Assembly (NCBI RefSeq): GCF_000346465.2
Contig: NC_034009.1
Coordinates: forward strand, 25,217,983-25,281,982
DNA: 64,000 nt
DNA from: Prunus persica
Taxonomy: Eukaryota > Streptophyta > Magnoliopsida > Rosales > Rosaceae
Reading direction: 5' to 3'
A program made the position numbers and the translations under genes. The stretch's first letter is position 1, and every line of letters starts with the position of its first letter. Below are positions 10,964 to 23,224 of the stretch, piece after piece. The notes beneath the pieces were generated by a model, which ran no database searches, had not been told where the DNA came from, and saw nothing but the letters and a program-made list of their open reading frames with translations.

Positions 10964-11921
10964 TGGGTGACAACTCCATTGTTGGTGCTGTTGTTGCTGC
11001 TTCTACAAATTTATGCGTTTCTGACTATATTCCAAGTATTGGCTCCAATACTTGGATAATTGAAAGTAATTCTTCTGATCATATGACTTATGATGCTAAA
11101 TTTTTTGATGAGTTGTCTAATAACTTGAAGCACTTAATACTTCTGCTATTTTCTATCACACACATTGCTCTTTTTGGAATCTCAAGACTGACGAGATGAT
11201 TTGGCAAGGTAAACGCATAAGAGATGTAACATCCCACATCGACCAACGAAGAAGGGGTGATGTGCCTTATATGTACATGCCCGCCTTCATCTAGCACCAG
11301 GCCTTTTGGGAGCTCACTGGTTTCGGAGTCATGGGAACTTCGAAGTTAAGGAGTTTGGGCTAGAGCAATCCCATGATGGATGACTCACTGGGAAGTTTCT
11401 CATGAGTTACTAGAAACAAAACTGTGAGGGCAGAGAGGGGGGCCCAAAGCGGACAATATCGCGCTACGAAGAAGCCGATCCCGAGATGTGACAAGAGAGG
11501 TTATATTATTTGACATTGCTTGCTGCACTAGTTCTTGATCATGTCATTAATACTGTTCAAAGTCACATTGTCAAAGATAAACAACAAATTTGGGTATGGC
11601 ATCGTCCCTTAGGAGACCATTCGTTTGGCTACCTTAAGCATATATTTCCATCTTTATTCATCTTTTGTGATAAGTCCAATTTTAAGTGTGAGACATGTAT
11701 TTTGGCCAAGAGCCATTATACTTATTCCTTTGAGTAACAATAAAGCTGCAAAGCTTTTTGATTTAGTGCATTATGATGTGTGGGGTCCGGCTCGTGTTAC
11801 TTCGAACGGATTTCGTTGGTTTGTCATATTTATTGATGATTGTACCCAACTCACTTGGGTTTTCTTGCTGAAAAATAAACATAATGTTGCTTCCATCCTT
11901 CTAGATACATGGTCTCTTTAA
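10964..11921 (+). pseudogene. copia pol remnants: protease, GAG-pre-integrase, integrase start
   Basis: The order is copia-like. At 11056-11110 lies the aspartic protease signature region, WIIESNSSDHMT, where an active enzyme has D-S/T-G. At 11597-11730 the GAG-pre-integrase segment reads WHRPLGDHSFGYL and CETCILAKSH. At 11755-11900 the integrase core starts with LFDLVHYDVWGPA and FVIFIDDCTQLTWVF. Gag, most of integrase, reverse transcriptase and RNase H are missing. A frameshift separates 11737 from the next segment, and a Cassandra LTR splits protease from GAG-pre-integrase. Non-functional. Confidence 0.85.
11225..11493 (+). mobile_element. Cassandra solo LTR (carries 5S rRNA-like promoter)
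   Basis: The 269-bp LTR runs from TGTAACATCCCACATC to GAGATGTGACA. It is flanked by a perfect 5-bp target duplication AGAGA (11220-11224 and 11494-11498). The middle (about 11318-11410) is 5S rRNA-like: GGAACTTCGAAGTTAAGGAG, then CTAGAGCAATCCCATGATGG and ACTGGGAAGTT, covering the pol III box A (about 11344-11358) and box C (about 11377-11397) positions. Cassandra TRIM elements are non-autonomous and known for 5S sequences in their LTRs. It sits within the copia fragment, so it is younger than that fragment. Only one LTR is present. Confidence 0.95.
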
Positions 11922-12769
11922 GACATAAGGACCAAAATGTTTAAGACAATGCTTAATAAAAGGGGCGGTTATCTAGTGAGAACACCTATATGAGAACATT
12001 ACATGAGAACACTGTTGGATCTAATCTAACGGCTGCATGAAAAGCAATTGTAAGTGAAACTTTTGTATTAGAACGAGGCATTCTTCTCTCTCCTCCCTCC
12101 AAAACAAACGTTCCCTCCTAAACAACTGTTCGCTTTGTTCAATTATGAGGCCAATTTTTTTATCTGCTCTGATATTCTATTTGAGGAAGGGCACTAACAC
12201 TAAAGAGAGAGCGCCCCTTGTAATTCCTTATTCGCTTTGAGGAAGAACATTGAAGAGTGCCCTTATTTTTTTGGCTTTCTCATTCAGGTGAAACAAAGCA
12301 ATATTCGATTTTATATTCATCGTTTTGGTTTGGTCTTTCTGGTCGAAACATTCGTCAATCCTTGAGCAACGTCGAAATTGGCATTGAGTTGGAAACTGGC
12401 GACCACAACCCTTGTAATTTTGTTCTCTTGGTTTTGAAATCCTTGAGCACGGTTGAAACAAGGGTTGAGTTGACATCCAGATCTAAAAGGGCGGCATTGT
12501 CATATTTTTTAAAATTTTGAAGTTCGAAATCACTTACAAGGTAAGTGATATACTGTATTTGTCAATTCTAATATTGGGCATCAGCATGAGTTACGTTAGT
12601 TTGTATGTAAGTTCTTCAATATTTCACCAGAGACTCATTTGCATATCGTATTTTGGTTAATATATATTTGAAAGCTCTTTGAAAGCATGTGACAATGTTG
12701 GTATGATGGTGGTGATGTGATATTCAAGGTTAAATTGCAAGAATTATGAAATAGAGTGTGAAGGACAGG
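11922..12769. other. intergenic, no gene recognised
   Basis: No convincing coding sequence. At 11972-12045 there are GAGAACA-type repeats (GTGAGAACACCTATATGAGA and following) that resemble the reverse complement of a block conserved in the 21.4-30.0 kb array. This may be a relic of the same transposon type. Confidence 0.5.
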
Positions 12770-15700
12770 TGACACCAGAAGTAAGTTCGGAGTTCAAACC
12801 AAAATTGGGACTTCAATTTGATTGATGTGAGGATGTGTTCAAGTTCTATAATATGTATGCCGCAAAAAGTCGGATTCAGCATTTGGTGTTCTACAACGAG
12901 GACGTGCACATTGACAGGAGAGGCAACAAGGAAAGAATATGTATGTTGTAAACAATGGTATTCATTGACAAACAATGTTAGTAATAAGAGAAGACATCAA
13001 GGTTGTACTCGAACTAGTTGCAAGGCTAAACTTGCGATTTTAAAGGTACAAGACAAGAATAAGTACATTGTTGTAGGATTTAATGAGGTACACGACCATG
13101 ACATAACCATAGTTGATAAAGTCCATCTATTGAGATCTCATCATAACTTAACTATAACACCCTGACTCCAATTAAATTCCCTTTTGAAATTATTTAATTA
13201 AATTAAATTTGAAATTACGAATTTGCCCTTGGGGTTGAGGTTGGTTAGGGGTATTTTGGTCATTTCTTATTCGAGAGATTTTGAGGTAACAAGTAGTATT
13301 TTTAGGTAGATCATACTGAGAAGAGTCCATAGACACGTAGTGGGCTCGAATCGGAGTTGTAACGAAGAAGTTACGATCAAAACAAGTTCAATGGCATAAT
13401 CGTAATTATTTTGAAAAAAGTTTGATAAAAATCTGATTTTTTTTTCCTTTCTCTCTTTCTCTCTCTATCTCTCTCTCTCCCCCCCCGCGAACCAGCTCCT
13501 CCCTTCGAAAAATTGAAACCGACGCCAGCTCTCTCGAAAACCACCACGTCCGACCACCACCGGCCACCAGACCGGTAGGGTTAGAACCGCCGCCAACCCA
13601 GCAGCCATTCCCGACCAACTCCGACATCAGCCATCGCCGGAATCCCTGGAAAAAGCCGTGAAAAATCGTCAATTTTTGACAATTTTTAGCCGGCTTCGTT
13701 CTCCATCATTCGACCACCATTTTCGACAAGTGAGGTATGCTTTCTCACCTATTTTTCATGATATAGCTGATGGTTGGGTAGGATTTCATCAATTTTGAGC
13801 TTAGGTAGTTTGATTTTCGAATTAGAATTCGGCCAGTTTTGAGATCGTCATTTCAACCGCTTCCGGTCACTTTTTGGAGGAGGCCCAAGAACAAAAGTGA
13901 CTCCAAATAGGGTGCTACACCTAGGGTAGGAGTCTTGAGCCGTAATTTTGAGATTTTTTCAGCGAAGCATTATCGCTTTGGACACCCACGCACTGCCGTC
14001 ACATTGTAGAAAAGGGGCATTGTGTCCCGATGTGATCTCCTGGTCCTCATGAGCGCGTAGGTACTTTCGGATTTCAATTTGGTTGACGTTTGAACCCCGA
14101 ACGAATTTCACCTATTGTGCGTTATCCAGGTTTAATAAGTTTGAACCTTTGGATTGTCTCGAATTCTATATATGTTAATCTAGACATTCCTAGGGTCATG
14201 TAGGAATTTGCAGATTGTGAATCGGAGCCTCGGATGTTCCAATTCAATAACTTAAAATTTGCATTTTGCGATAATCGTTCAATCGTACGATCGTGAGCGA
14301 TCTGATCACCCGATTCGGACCTAACTTACAAGATGTGTATCCTAAACCTCGTGGGACCCTTAGGAACTTTCGAATTGTCCCGTTTCTTGTGCACTCATTA
14401 GAAACTCGGGAAATTAGGATTTTGATTTAAAGTTCTCATTCAAAGCGATTTGTGTTAATCTCGTAATCGTATTCTGAAATAGGTTCTCCAACCATGCATA
14501 CGCAACAGGCGGGACCCTCTCAAGATCAAGCAGCGTGGGACTACTTGTGAGTGGACTTTGTTTTCAAATCATATGCATCGTTTTATTGATGGAAAAATTA
14601 TGCACAATGTTTTAATGGTGTATTGGATATATTATATATTCAATCGTTGAATTTGATGTGTTTATAAAGCTTTTGCAATATATTTTGGGTTTTGACATAT
14701 TTGAGTATCTTGAGTATGTATGTATGGATTTTGAGAATTTCTATATATGTTTGGTTATGTGTGGGGTTGTTGAGGTGAGGTTGTGGAAACAATTGAGTTT
14801 AGAAGGTCAGTTTGAAGTGTTATAAGCATTACCCTATGTTCCTCCCCGGATTTGGAACTTGGATATGGAAACTTGAGATACTTGGAAATGTCGAAACCCG
14901 GGGCATCCTTGACGGGGTGTTGCTGTAGACACTTGATTGGGTAGTCTGCACGCGTAGGACTTGTCACAGGCGTATGAGTTTTGAGATTCTCGGTTGTACG
15001 TGCTGGCTGAGAGTTAGTCCCCCAGTTGGATGGCTCGTTCCCTAGCCACATGGTCTATTGTGGACTCTTTCATGTGGACTTATCTTTGTGGACTAGTCAA
15101 ACAATCCCCCGGTTGGATTGTTTCCTCGGTACAACTAGGTGTTGGTTATATTATATATATAACTATTCATTCATTCTTGTTTCTCAGTGAGAATACTTCT
15201 TTGCCGGTCGTGCCAACGGGTACACTTTCGAGAGTTTAGTTTTGGGACTTATAAGATTCGAATGGTGGGTTTGTAAATTTTTCTTTATGGATTTCGGACT
15301 TGGCATCTGGTATTGATTTAACTTGATATATATACTTGATTATGATGGTTATGGGATGCATTTGGATTTCTTGCATGGTTTTCTAAACGGTGGGGTTATA
15401 TTATGTTGGTTTACATTGAACTGAACTTTATTTTGTCCATTCACACTTTTCTGTTTTGCGCCCCCCAGCCAGTAGTTGACTAAGCTCCGCGGCCCAGCCG
15501 GATCGTGTGCTTCCAAATCTTGAGCCTTTGTAGGACTCTTTCATCATTTATTTCCCGTTGAACTTCATTTTTGTTGTAATCAAATTTCTTAGATATGCTC
15601 TATTATCGTCCGTGCTAGGGTTTGATTTATGAGGCCGGAGGCCTCTATTGTGAACTGTTTATTGTTTAAAAGCATGCTACTAGTTGGGATATTAAATTGT

Positions 15701-17710
15701 GAAATTTTAGCAGGTTAGGGAAATGTTTAATTCACAGGGGAGGCTCTGCCAAATTTTTGGTAGAAAGTCTCGATCTTTAGTAAGTGGGCCCGACATCGGT
15801 AAGATGTTGGAAATAAGACGGGATTCGTCCCGGTTTTCAAGGAATCCGGGGCGGGTCCTATCATTAACAGAGTCTACAAAGGTATATAGTGCACATATGA
15901 GCAAAGTTAATATCCCTATAAATAAACAGGTAAGCCTTCTTGAGGTGCAAGTAAGGGATTGGAAAATGTTGGGTTTGTTAAGAGAGATGTCTATAATTAT
16001 GTAAAGGATGTGCGTGGGGAGGTGATTGAGCATAATGCAAAGCTGCTTAATGAGCATTTGTTGGCTGAGCAAGAAAAGAATGAATCATTTTAGTTCAAGA
16101 TGGAGGTAGATTCGGAAGGAACGATAGGTAATGTTTTCTGGTCAGATGCAAGGTCAAGACGAGCTTATGATTTTTTTTTGGAGATGTGGTGGTATTTGAT
16201 ATGACGTTCAACATGAACAACTATGGGATGGTTTTTTCTCCTTTGTTAGGCGTTAATAACCATCGGCAGACAATGTTGTTTAGTTGTGCATTCCTAACTA
16301 GTGAAAGCACTGATTCATTTGTGTAGTTGTTCAAGGAATTCAAGAAAGCCATGTCAGGTGAGCCACCCAAAATTATCATCACTGATCAAGATGCAGCCAT
16401 GTCAAAGGCAATTGTTGTAACTCTCTCGACAACCTTCCATAGATATTGCATATGTCATATTTTGAATAAGTTTATCAAAAACCCCTGTATTGGAGAATAT
16501 TTTTCGGAAATGTGCAAATGCATAGGGGGTATGGACACGAAAGAAGAATTTGATGCGAAATGGGACGAAATCATCACAAAAAATGAGGTGAAAGACCATC
16601 TGTGGCTGAGCTCAATTCATGCTTTGCTGGATAATGGGGTTCCATCATATGTAAAACATGTGTTTTAGGCTGGGATGTCAAGTAGTCAACGGGCCGAAAG
16701 TGTCATTCATTTTTCAAACAATATATTAATCGGAAAAACACATTGATGGAATTCATAGTATGTTTTGGAAGAGCTCTTGGTTCACAGAGACATATGGAGT
16801 TCATGGCTGGTCATGTTATAACAATTAAAAACCTCCATTGCCATTTCGAACACCAATGCAACATTAAATGGCACGCATTTACACTCAGGCAATTCTTGAA
16901 ATGTTTGAAAGGGACGACTTCAGAAGCCTTTTATACTTGTTTGAATTTGTAAAGCAAGATGTGACACACTGCATGTACAAAGTAAGTGAGTAGGTAAATC
17001 CAGGAGTTATATGGATGAAGGAGCTTGTGCATGATAAAGATGCCGATAAAGCTTATTGCAGCTACAAAGGATTTGAATTTTGGGGTATTTCGTGCCGGCA
17101 CATCCTAGCATTTTTAAGAATGATGCAGGTTGAGCACTTGAAATGATGGCTTCAAAATGCAAAGTAAGGTGTAGTATATCATAAGAATGACAAATAAGTT
17201 AAAGATTGCGTTGACGGTTTGCTTTTGGTTAAGAGATCGAAACTTTGCAATGTTGTAGGTGATTTGATTGATTTGGCTTAGTTGTGTGATGAAGGTTTTG
17301 AGTTGCTGGAAAAATCATTTGACGACATTTGTGGGAAGCTTACTAGGTTGGTATCATCCAGAGCTCATGTCGAAGAAGAACACAATGGAGAGATCGGAAC
17401 TAGTTCTCCCCAAGTGAGAATGAAAGATCCACATCGAGTCAAAGGAAAAGGCCATGCAAAAAGATTTAAAGGACAAAAAGAGAAGGCAGTAGAACGACAT
17501 AAACGTCGGTGCACTGAATGTAGGAAAATTGATCATGATAAAAGGAGTTGTCCAAAACTTGCGAGCCCGTAAGTGAATATGTCGTATAGTGTGGTTAAAA
17601 CTTTGAATTTTATGTCGTTATTGTTTAAATTTTTTTTGTAGATGTGGTAGCTCTTCATCTTCTGACGCAGAAGTTGGTGCTCCAGTTACTGAGAATTTGC
17701 AGCCCACTTA
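12770..17710 (+). pseudogene. FAR1/FHY3-related (FRS) MULE-domain protein relic, split by a solo LTR
   Basis: FRS proteins are domesticated Mutator transposases acting as transcription factors; transposon members of this clade also exist. The FAR1 DNA-binding domain spans 12815-13150 (FYNMYAAK, then VCCKQWY, GCTRTSCKAKL and HDHDITIVD). A 2.7-kb LTR follows, then the MULE domain (FVKRDVYNY, NVFWSDARSRRAYDFF, GVNNHRQTMLF, IIITDQDAAMSKAI, FHRYCICHILNKF; 15990-16500). A SWIM region near 17050-17110 reads CSYKGFEFWGISCRHIL, with Tyr in place of the second Cys. A C-terminal zinc knuckle reads CTECRKIDHDKRSC (17511-17552). Several stops and shifts: TGA at about 12823, TAG at about 16091 and 16325, and frame changes around 12890 and 16180. 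Clearly dead. Confidence 0.85.
13153..15863 (+). mobile_element. 2.7-kb solo LTR (LTR A) inserted in the FRS relic
   Basis: It begins TATAACACCCTGAC (ancestral TG now TA) and ends GGGGCGGGTCCTATCA, flanked by a perfect TTAAC duplication (13148-13152 and 15864-15868). It is homologous end to end in outline with 18582-20509: shared blocks are TAGACACGTAGTGGGCTC, GGAGTTGTAACGAAGAAG, TCAGGGGAGRCTCT and AGTAAGTGGGCCC. No gag-pol, PBS or second LTR is visible, so a solo LTR of a large (probably gypsy) element is the simplest reading; a LARD-type element is the alternative. A CT-rich tract at 13441-13490 occupies the same relative place as in LTR B. Confidence 0.82.
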
Positions 17711-18033
17711 GAGCACACAGGACAGTAAACCTACTATGACAGAGTCATTTATGCATGATTTCATTTACGGTCCCAGAGTTTGAATATTTGTTGTTACCTA
17801 TTTACGTCGTTTTTTAATGTATCTGGAAACGTTAGTGAATCTTAGGTAAATACTTCATGTCCATTGATACTGAACTACAGTTTATTAAACACATAAACAG
17901 TCAAACCATGTAAAAACAAAGATTCTTTTTAGTTCGATAATAATGAAGTGTTACACACATATCGCATGACTTACATTCGGAGATACAAAAAAAAACCAGC
18001 ATTAAAGTAATCATAAGTTACTTGAAGAGCCAC

Positions 18034-18366
18034 TTAATTCTCAGCATCAAAGTCATTACTTGACTCAAAGTGGCCACGTTCCTCCCAATCTAGAAAGAGT
18101 TTGTCAATGTAGCAATTCTTGCACCACTCTATGTTTCGGGGTTTACACTTGCAAACAATGAGAGATGGGGGCTTTGGGGGAGAATGGGTTGGGGACCAAT
18201 AGTATTGAACATTGTCTGGACTTATCGCGAATAGATCCCTGCACGTTCCACAAGGACGGTCGTGAACGGCACCATGCTTGCAATAACATGCATGAACTTT
18301 CGAATCCTTCTTTGGTTGAAAATGGATGTCCTCTGGGTCTTTGGGGTTTTCATAACCTGAAGCCAT
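18034..18366 (-). CDS. Cys-rich ORF of unknown function, 110 aa
   Basis: I do not recognise this protein. The start used is the ATG at 18366 (MASGYENPKDPED), because upstream in-frame residues lack character. It contains paired cysteines that look metal-binding: HACYCKHG, CGTCRDLF, CKCKPRN and CKNCY. It also has a Pro-rich patch (SPTHSPPKPPS) and an acidic C terminus (ESSNDFDAEN). It is predicted soluble, with no signal peptide. It is intact and convergent with the FRS relic (3' ends about 0.4 kb apart), so it may be a second gene of that old transposon, or an independent orphan. The reading frame is uninterrupted while all neighbours are broken. Confidence 0.45.
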   Translation of the reverse strand: MASGYENPKDPEDIHFQPKKDSKVHACYCKHGAVHDRPCGTCRDLFAISPDNVQYYWSPTHSPPKPPSLIVCKCKPRNIEWCKNCYIDKLFLDWEERGHFESSNDFDAEN

Positions 18367-18581
18367 TGTTTGGAGGAGAATGAGTTTGGGGGAATCATGC
18401 AATGTGGGTTTTATACACAAATTTTCAACGGTTGCAATGAATATAAAAATTTATGAGTCAGTAAGAGAATCTTGAAACCATCACTATGTGTTAGTAATGT
18501 CTCAAAGAACCGAATATCTGTGTTAGAGAATCTCGAATTATGATTGAACTTTTGTAAGAACATACAACCTAAGGTTCTGGT

Positions 18582-18859
18582 TGTAACACCCCAACCCAAT
18601 TTTAACTATTTATTTAAATCATTTAATTTAATTAATTGTGAAATTACAATTTTGCCTTTGGGAGTAGGGTTATTTTGGTCACTTTTTAATTCGGTAGGAT
18701 TTTGGAGACATGAATGGCACCGTTTCATAGAGCGCATCGATACAAGTTCATAGACACGTAGTGGGCTCAAATCGGAGTTGTAACGAAGAAGTTACGATCA
18801 ACGAAAGTGCAGTGGCACAGCCGTAAATATTTCGAAGTTAGATTTTTTAAAACCTCGGA

Positions 18860-18907
<48 letters not shown>

Positions 18908-20509
18908 TCCCTTATGATCCTTTCTCTCTCTCGCGTGCGATAGCATAGTCGACCAGCCCGCCACCCTCTCTCTATCCCACCCAATCTCCACTGTTACCGC
19001 CGCTGTTTTTGCTAGAAAAAGTTCAAAAAACCACCAGTTTTTTTTCGAAATTTCTGTTGCCATTCCCGACAATTCCGGCCACCATTTTTGTCAATCCAGA
19101 TATACTTGCTCATCCTTTCAACGTGATCTAGTTGATGGTTGGGTTGGTTAGTATCAATTTTGAAGTTTTGAAACTCGTTTTACTATCCAAGTTTTGGCCG
19201 GTTTTCGACTTGAAATTTCAGCAAGTTTCGGCCACTTCTTGGCTGCGGCCCTAGAACAAAAGTTGATCCACTATTTGTCCTGATCACATAGGTATAGGTA
19301 TCGTTGTCCTGATCCCAAACATGGCCCGCATGTAGGCCATGTTTGGGTGGTCTATTTGATTCTAAAATGTTCCCTGTGTCATTCTGAGCACGATGGTATG
19401 CTCGGATTTGAATTTGGTTATCGTTTGACGGTCGATTGGATTTACGCATATTAGGCTTATCTAGGTTTGATATGTTTGAACCGTTGGATCGATTCCATTT
19501 TCGAATATGTTGATCTAGGTACCTCTAGGATCGTGTAGGAATTCGCGGATCATAAATCGGAGTCCCTGATGCTCCAATTCAATTATTCAAAGATTTTGTA
19601 AAACGGTGTTCGTTCGATCGTGCGATCGTGAGCTATCCGGCCGCTCAATCTAGACCAAACTTACGGGACGTGTTTAGTAAACCTTGTTGAACCCTTAGGA
19701 ACTTTCAGATCAAAAATCGGAGGTCGTAAGCCCGGTTGTCCAAATTTGGGAAGTTTGACCATATAAAATATGTACATATACATTCCTTCTTATTTATCGG
19801 CGAGGATTCTTCCTCACTCGCAATGCCAATGGGCACATGTTTTGGGTGAGAGTGGTTTGAGGAAAAAGGATGGATGTTGAGTGAGTTTGAGTATTAGTAA
19901 ACTATTTTGGGATATGGATTTTAACTTAGTTTTAATGGATTATATACGAGTATATCATATTTCAATTGCATATTTTTGCATCGTTTTCCAAACGGTGGGG
20001 TTAGTATGTTGTTTTTAACTATGTAAAAACTTTATTTTTGTCAACTCATGTTTTCTGTTTTGCGCCGCCTAAGCAGTAGTTGAGCTGAGTCGAGTGGCCG
20101 AGCTGAGATCTTAATTTCCGAGCCCGAGTTTCCGTAGGACAATCTTTATCTATTTTTATTTCCGCTGAACGATATTTTCTTTTGTAAACTGAACTCCTTT
20201 AGAATTGCTCTATTATCGCTCACGATAAGGTTGAATGTAAGGTCGAAGGCCTAATATGTAAATTGCATGTTTTATATTGTGCTTGCTACTGTTGGGATGA
20301 TTTTTATGTATTTAATAGGTTGAAAATTTTAAGAAATGTCCGTTTTTCAGGGGAGACTCTACCGAAATTTTGTCAGAAAGTCTTGTCCCTCTTTTCTTTG
20401 AATTGGAAAAGAGGCTATGAGATTAGTAAGTGGGCCCATCATCAGGTTAATGTCGGAAAAATCACATGATTCATCGCCAATTCCAAGGCATTTAGGGCGG
20501 GTCCTGTCA
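18582..20509 (+). mobile_element. 1.9-kb solo LTR (LTR B), same family as LTR A
   Basis: It begins TGTAACACCCCAACCC and ends GGGCGGGTCCTGTCA. The flanks are CTGGT and CTGAT, a 5-bp duplication with one mismatch. It shares the order of conserved blocks with LTR A but is about 780 bp shorter. A long (CT)n run lies at 18862-18904. No internal coding domain is seen. Confidence 0.8.
18862..18904. repeat. (CT)n microsatellite in LTR B
   Basis: About 21 CT dinucleotides. The equivalent CT-rich site in LTR A is at 13441-13490, so the tract is ancestral to the family rather than a chance expansion. Confidence 0.95.
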
Positions 20510-21429
20510 CTGATACTACATGTAAAACTAAATAAGCTGCACATAACCAAGAGTAACCAAGATCGGGCATTAACGAAACATAAACAGCTCAATAACGATT
20601 GCATACGGATTGATATGGCTATCACCAATCATTATCGTTGCCTTTTCAATCATTACCGGCATTTGCTGGTTGGTAGCCGTGCTCTATTTGGTGTGCACTG
20701 CAGGAGATGATTTCCTGTGCAGCGGACAGGGTTATAGTGTACACTGCAGTCAATATCTTTGGGAACATCTGTAGCGAACCATTGGAATTTCTAGAAACCT
20801 TCATTGAAAGCCACAGACATTGCTTGGCTATGCTTGTCGCCTGCTTTGTGGATGCTAAAAGATTTGTACATAGTATCCTCGTCTGTCATGCAAATCCTCT
20901 ACTTTGTGCTTTCTTATTTGGGCATGAATTCTATGCTTCACTTTTCTGTACCGCGCTTCGTTAACTTGCCACGTCAAATAAGACAACTTTTGCTCAGCTC
21001 TGACGCACTTTTCAGTCCAATAATGGACCAATGAGGAGTTTTGTTCCAGTTTTTTTCTTTATATCATTATTTCCAAAGCGGGATCATCGGAGTCCCTCTT
21101 GCTTGGAGAGGTTGAAAGAGGTAGTGGTGGTTGAAGGGACCTTGGATTTTCGGAGAAATATTCCTATGATACATCGAAGTCCCCCTAATTCTCATTGGCG
21201 CTTGAACCAGCGAACATGTTGAACAAATTTCAGATTGGGGGATTCGCATGAAAATTCAAAATTCAAACGAAAAGTTGATGCACACCAATTGGGGGATTTC
21301 GCTCCTTTAGTAAAACTTCAATTAAAGAACAAACATTTATCATGAGAAAGGTACTCATAATAAACCAAAAATATTTACCCCATATTTTTCATGTTTTTCT
21401 TCACATTTTATAGCTTGGATATATGATAT
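20510..21429. other. intergenic, no gene recognised
   Basis: Open frames here are short and show no domain. I see nothing I can name between LTR B and the tandem array. Confidence 0.5.
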
Positions 21430-22097
21430 AGTATTAAGTGTCCAAAGCACAATTTTTCCAACTTCATGAGCGCACATATGTTCATAAAAAATTGTTGCTC
21501 GCTCATTTGTACCGTAAGCTTACTTTTTTCCCTAAACCGTTTAGATGCATTTCAATGGCTAAGATTGATTCTCATATAAGGTTCTCGTATAACTGTTCTC
21601 ACTTGATTCGAGCGGTAATAAAATGACTTTCTATATGGACTTTGATGGCAGTATAAATATCTAGTTTCTTGTAAAGTGCGACACGTTTGTGTACTTCACC
21701 CACATTGGAATGGACTGTTTTTTTTTTCTTTGTTCAATTTGAATTTTGGTTTAAATTGGACTAATTTACAAGCCCAATTAAATTGGACAATTGGACATTA
21801 ATTTCCATCCCCAAACCAAATTGGCCCACCAAACGTCCTATAAACTAAAACTTGGTAATAGTAACACATGCAAATACAGTTGAGTTGCGTAAGCATTGCC
21901 AAAGATATTTTTCTTCTTCCTCAACTTCTTGTAAATTCTTACTATACCAAAACTTGTAAAGTACATAATTTTTTTCATGAATATTCACCCAGACCTCCAC
22001 CCGAAGTTACAATTATAAAAATTATTCCCCAAGCTAAAGCTCTCTATGAAAACACACACGAGAAAACTCACATACACACCCATACCCACACCCACCA

Positions 22098-22440
22098 TGA
22101 GAGCGCGGCAAAAAATGAAACCAACAAGAGAACCCTTGAAATCCATAGCACGTCATGCCAGTCATGACCATCATACTTGCCCTTAATGCGGTCCTCTTCA
22201 ACTTGGCGACGAACGCCCAAACGTATATTCAGTCATTGGTAGAGCTACTTATGAATTGTGCACGCTCACACGTGCTTTGCTGGTTTGTCCCCCTCATCTA
22301 CTACTTCTTGTTGATTACAACTCTTGGCCTAATGCTATTGTTATGAGGGCTCCTTATAATAACCTTTTACTTGTCATTTATCTCCCTCAACTGGTGTGTC
22401 CCCCCCCCACAAATGACTTTGGATGACTGAGAAATAGAAA
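22098..22440 (+). pseudogene. array unit 0: broken copy of the CxxC ORF
   Basis: It aligns with the intact ORFs at 23225, 25412 and 28794 but has a TAA right after the first Cys of the CxxC pair (about 22182) and a TGA near the end (about 22427). No function is assigned. Confidence 0.5.
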
Positions 22441-23224
22441 GATTAGATGAGGGAGGTTCTGCGATAAGAAATGAGGAATACACAAAATTATGTCTGGTAT
22501 GTAAAATTTTAGATGTTATGATTAGGGTTCATTCATAAATTAATTAAGAATAAAGGTGCGATTGTAAGGAATAAGACAATTAATGAAGGACAAAGGTGCA
22601 TTTTTTGTTGTTGAAAGAGAGGCACGACTTGACACATGGGCTAAGAGGAAATTGATGCCTACTCGTTTGTACCGTAAGCTTGCTTTTTCTACTCAACCGT
22701 TTAGATGCATTTTAACGGCTGAGATTGATTCCCATATAAGGTTTTCATATAGCTGTTCTCATTTGATCCGAGCGGTAATAAAAGGACTTTCTACATGGAC
22801 TTTGATTGTAGTATAAGTATCCAGTTTCTTGTAAAGTGCGACACGTTTGGGTACTTCACCCACATTGGAATGGACTTTTTTTTTTGTTCAATTTGAATTA
22901 ATTTACAAGCCCCAATTGAATTGGACAATTGGACATTAATTTCCCACCCTAAACCAAATTGGCCCACCAAAAGTCCCATAAATTAAAACTTAATAATGGT
23001 AACACATGGAAATACAATTGAGTTGCTTAAGCCTTGCCAAAGATATTCTTCTTCTTCCTTGACTTCTTGTAAGTTCATACCATAACAAAATCGGTAAAGC
23101 ACATAATTTTCTTCATAGAGATTCACCCGAAGCTAGAATCATATAAATTATACCCCAAGCTAAAGTTTTCCATGGAAACACACCCGAAAAAATCCACACA
23201 CACACACCCATACCCAAACCCACC

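Larger units (their letters stand above)
10541..11921 (+). mobile_element. copia-type LTR retrotransposon fragment (5' LTR, partial pol)
   Basis: A 198-bp LTR (10541-10738) begins TGTTGGCGAG and ends ATCCCACA. It is followed by a primer-binding-like site TGGCATCAAAGC (about 10749), close to the initiator-Met type TGGTATCAGAGC. Internal DNA encodes only scattered pol pieces and stops near 11921. No 3' LTR is seen. A Cassandra LTR is nested inside. Confidence 0.78.

Noticed and set aside
11318..11410. 5S rRNA gene
   Set aside because: The 5S-like text is degenerate and lies inside a 269-bp LTR with a target duplication, so it is Cassandra.
13406..13672. Gly/Arg-rich ORF in LTR A
   Set aside because: Spans the CT tract and GC-rich leader of the LTR on the minus strand; no domain.
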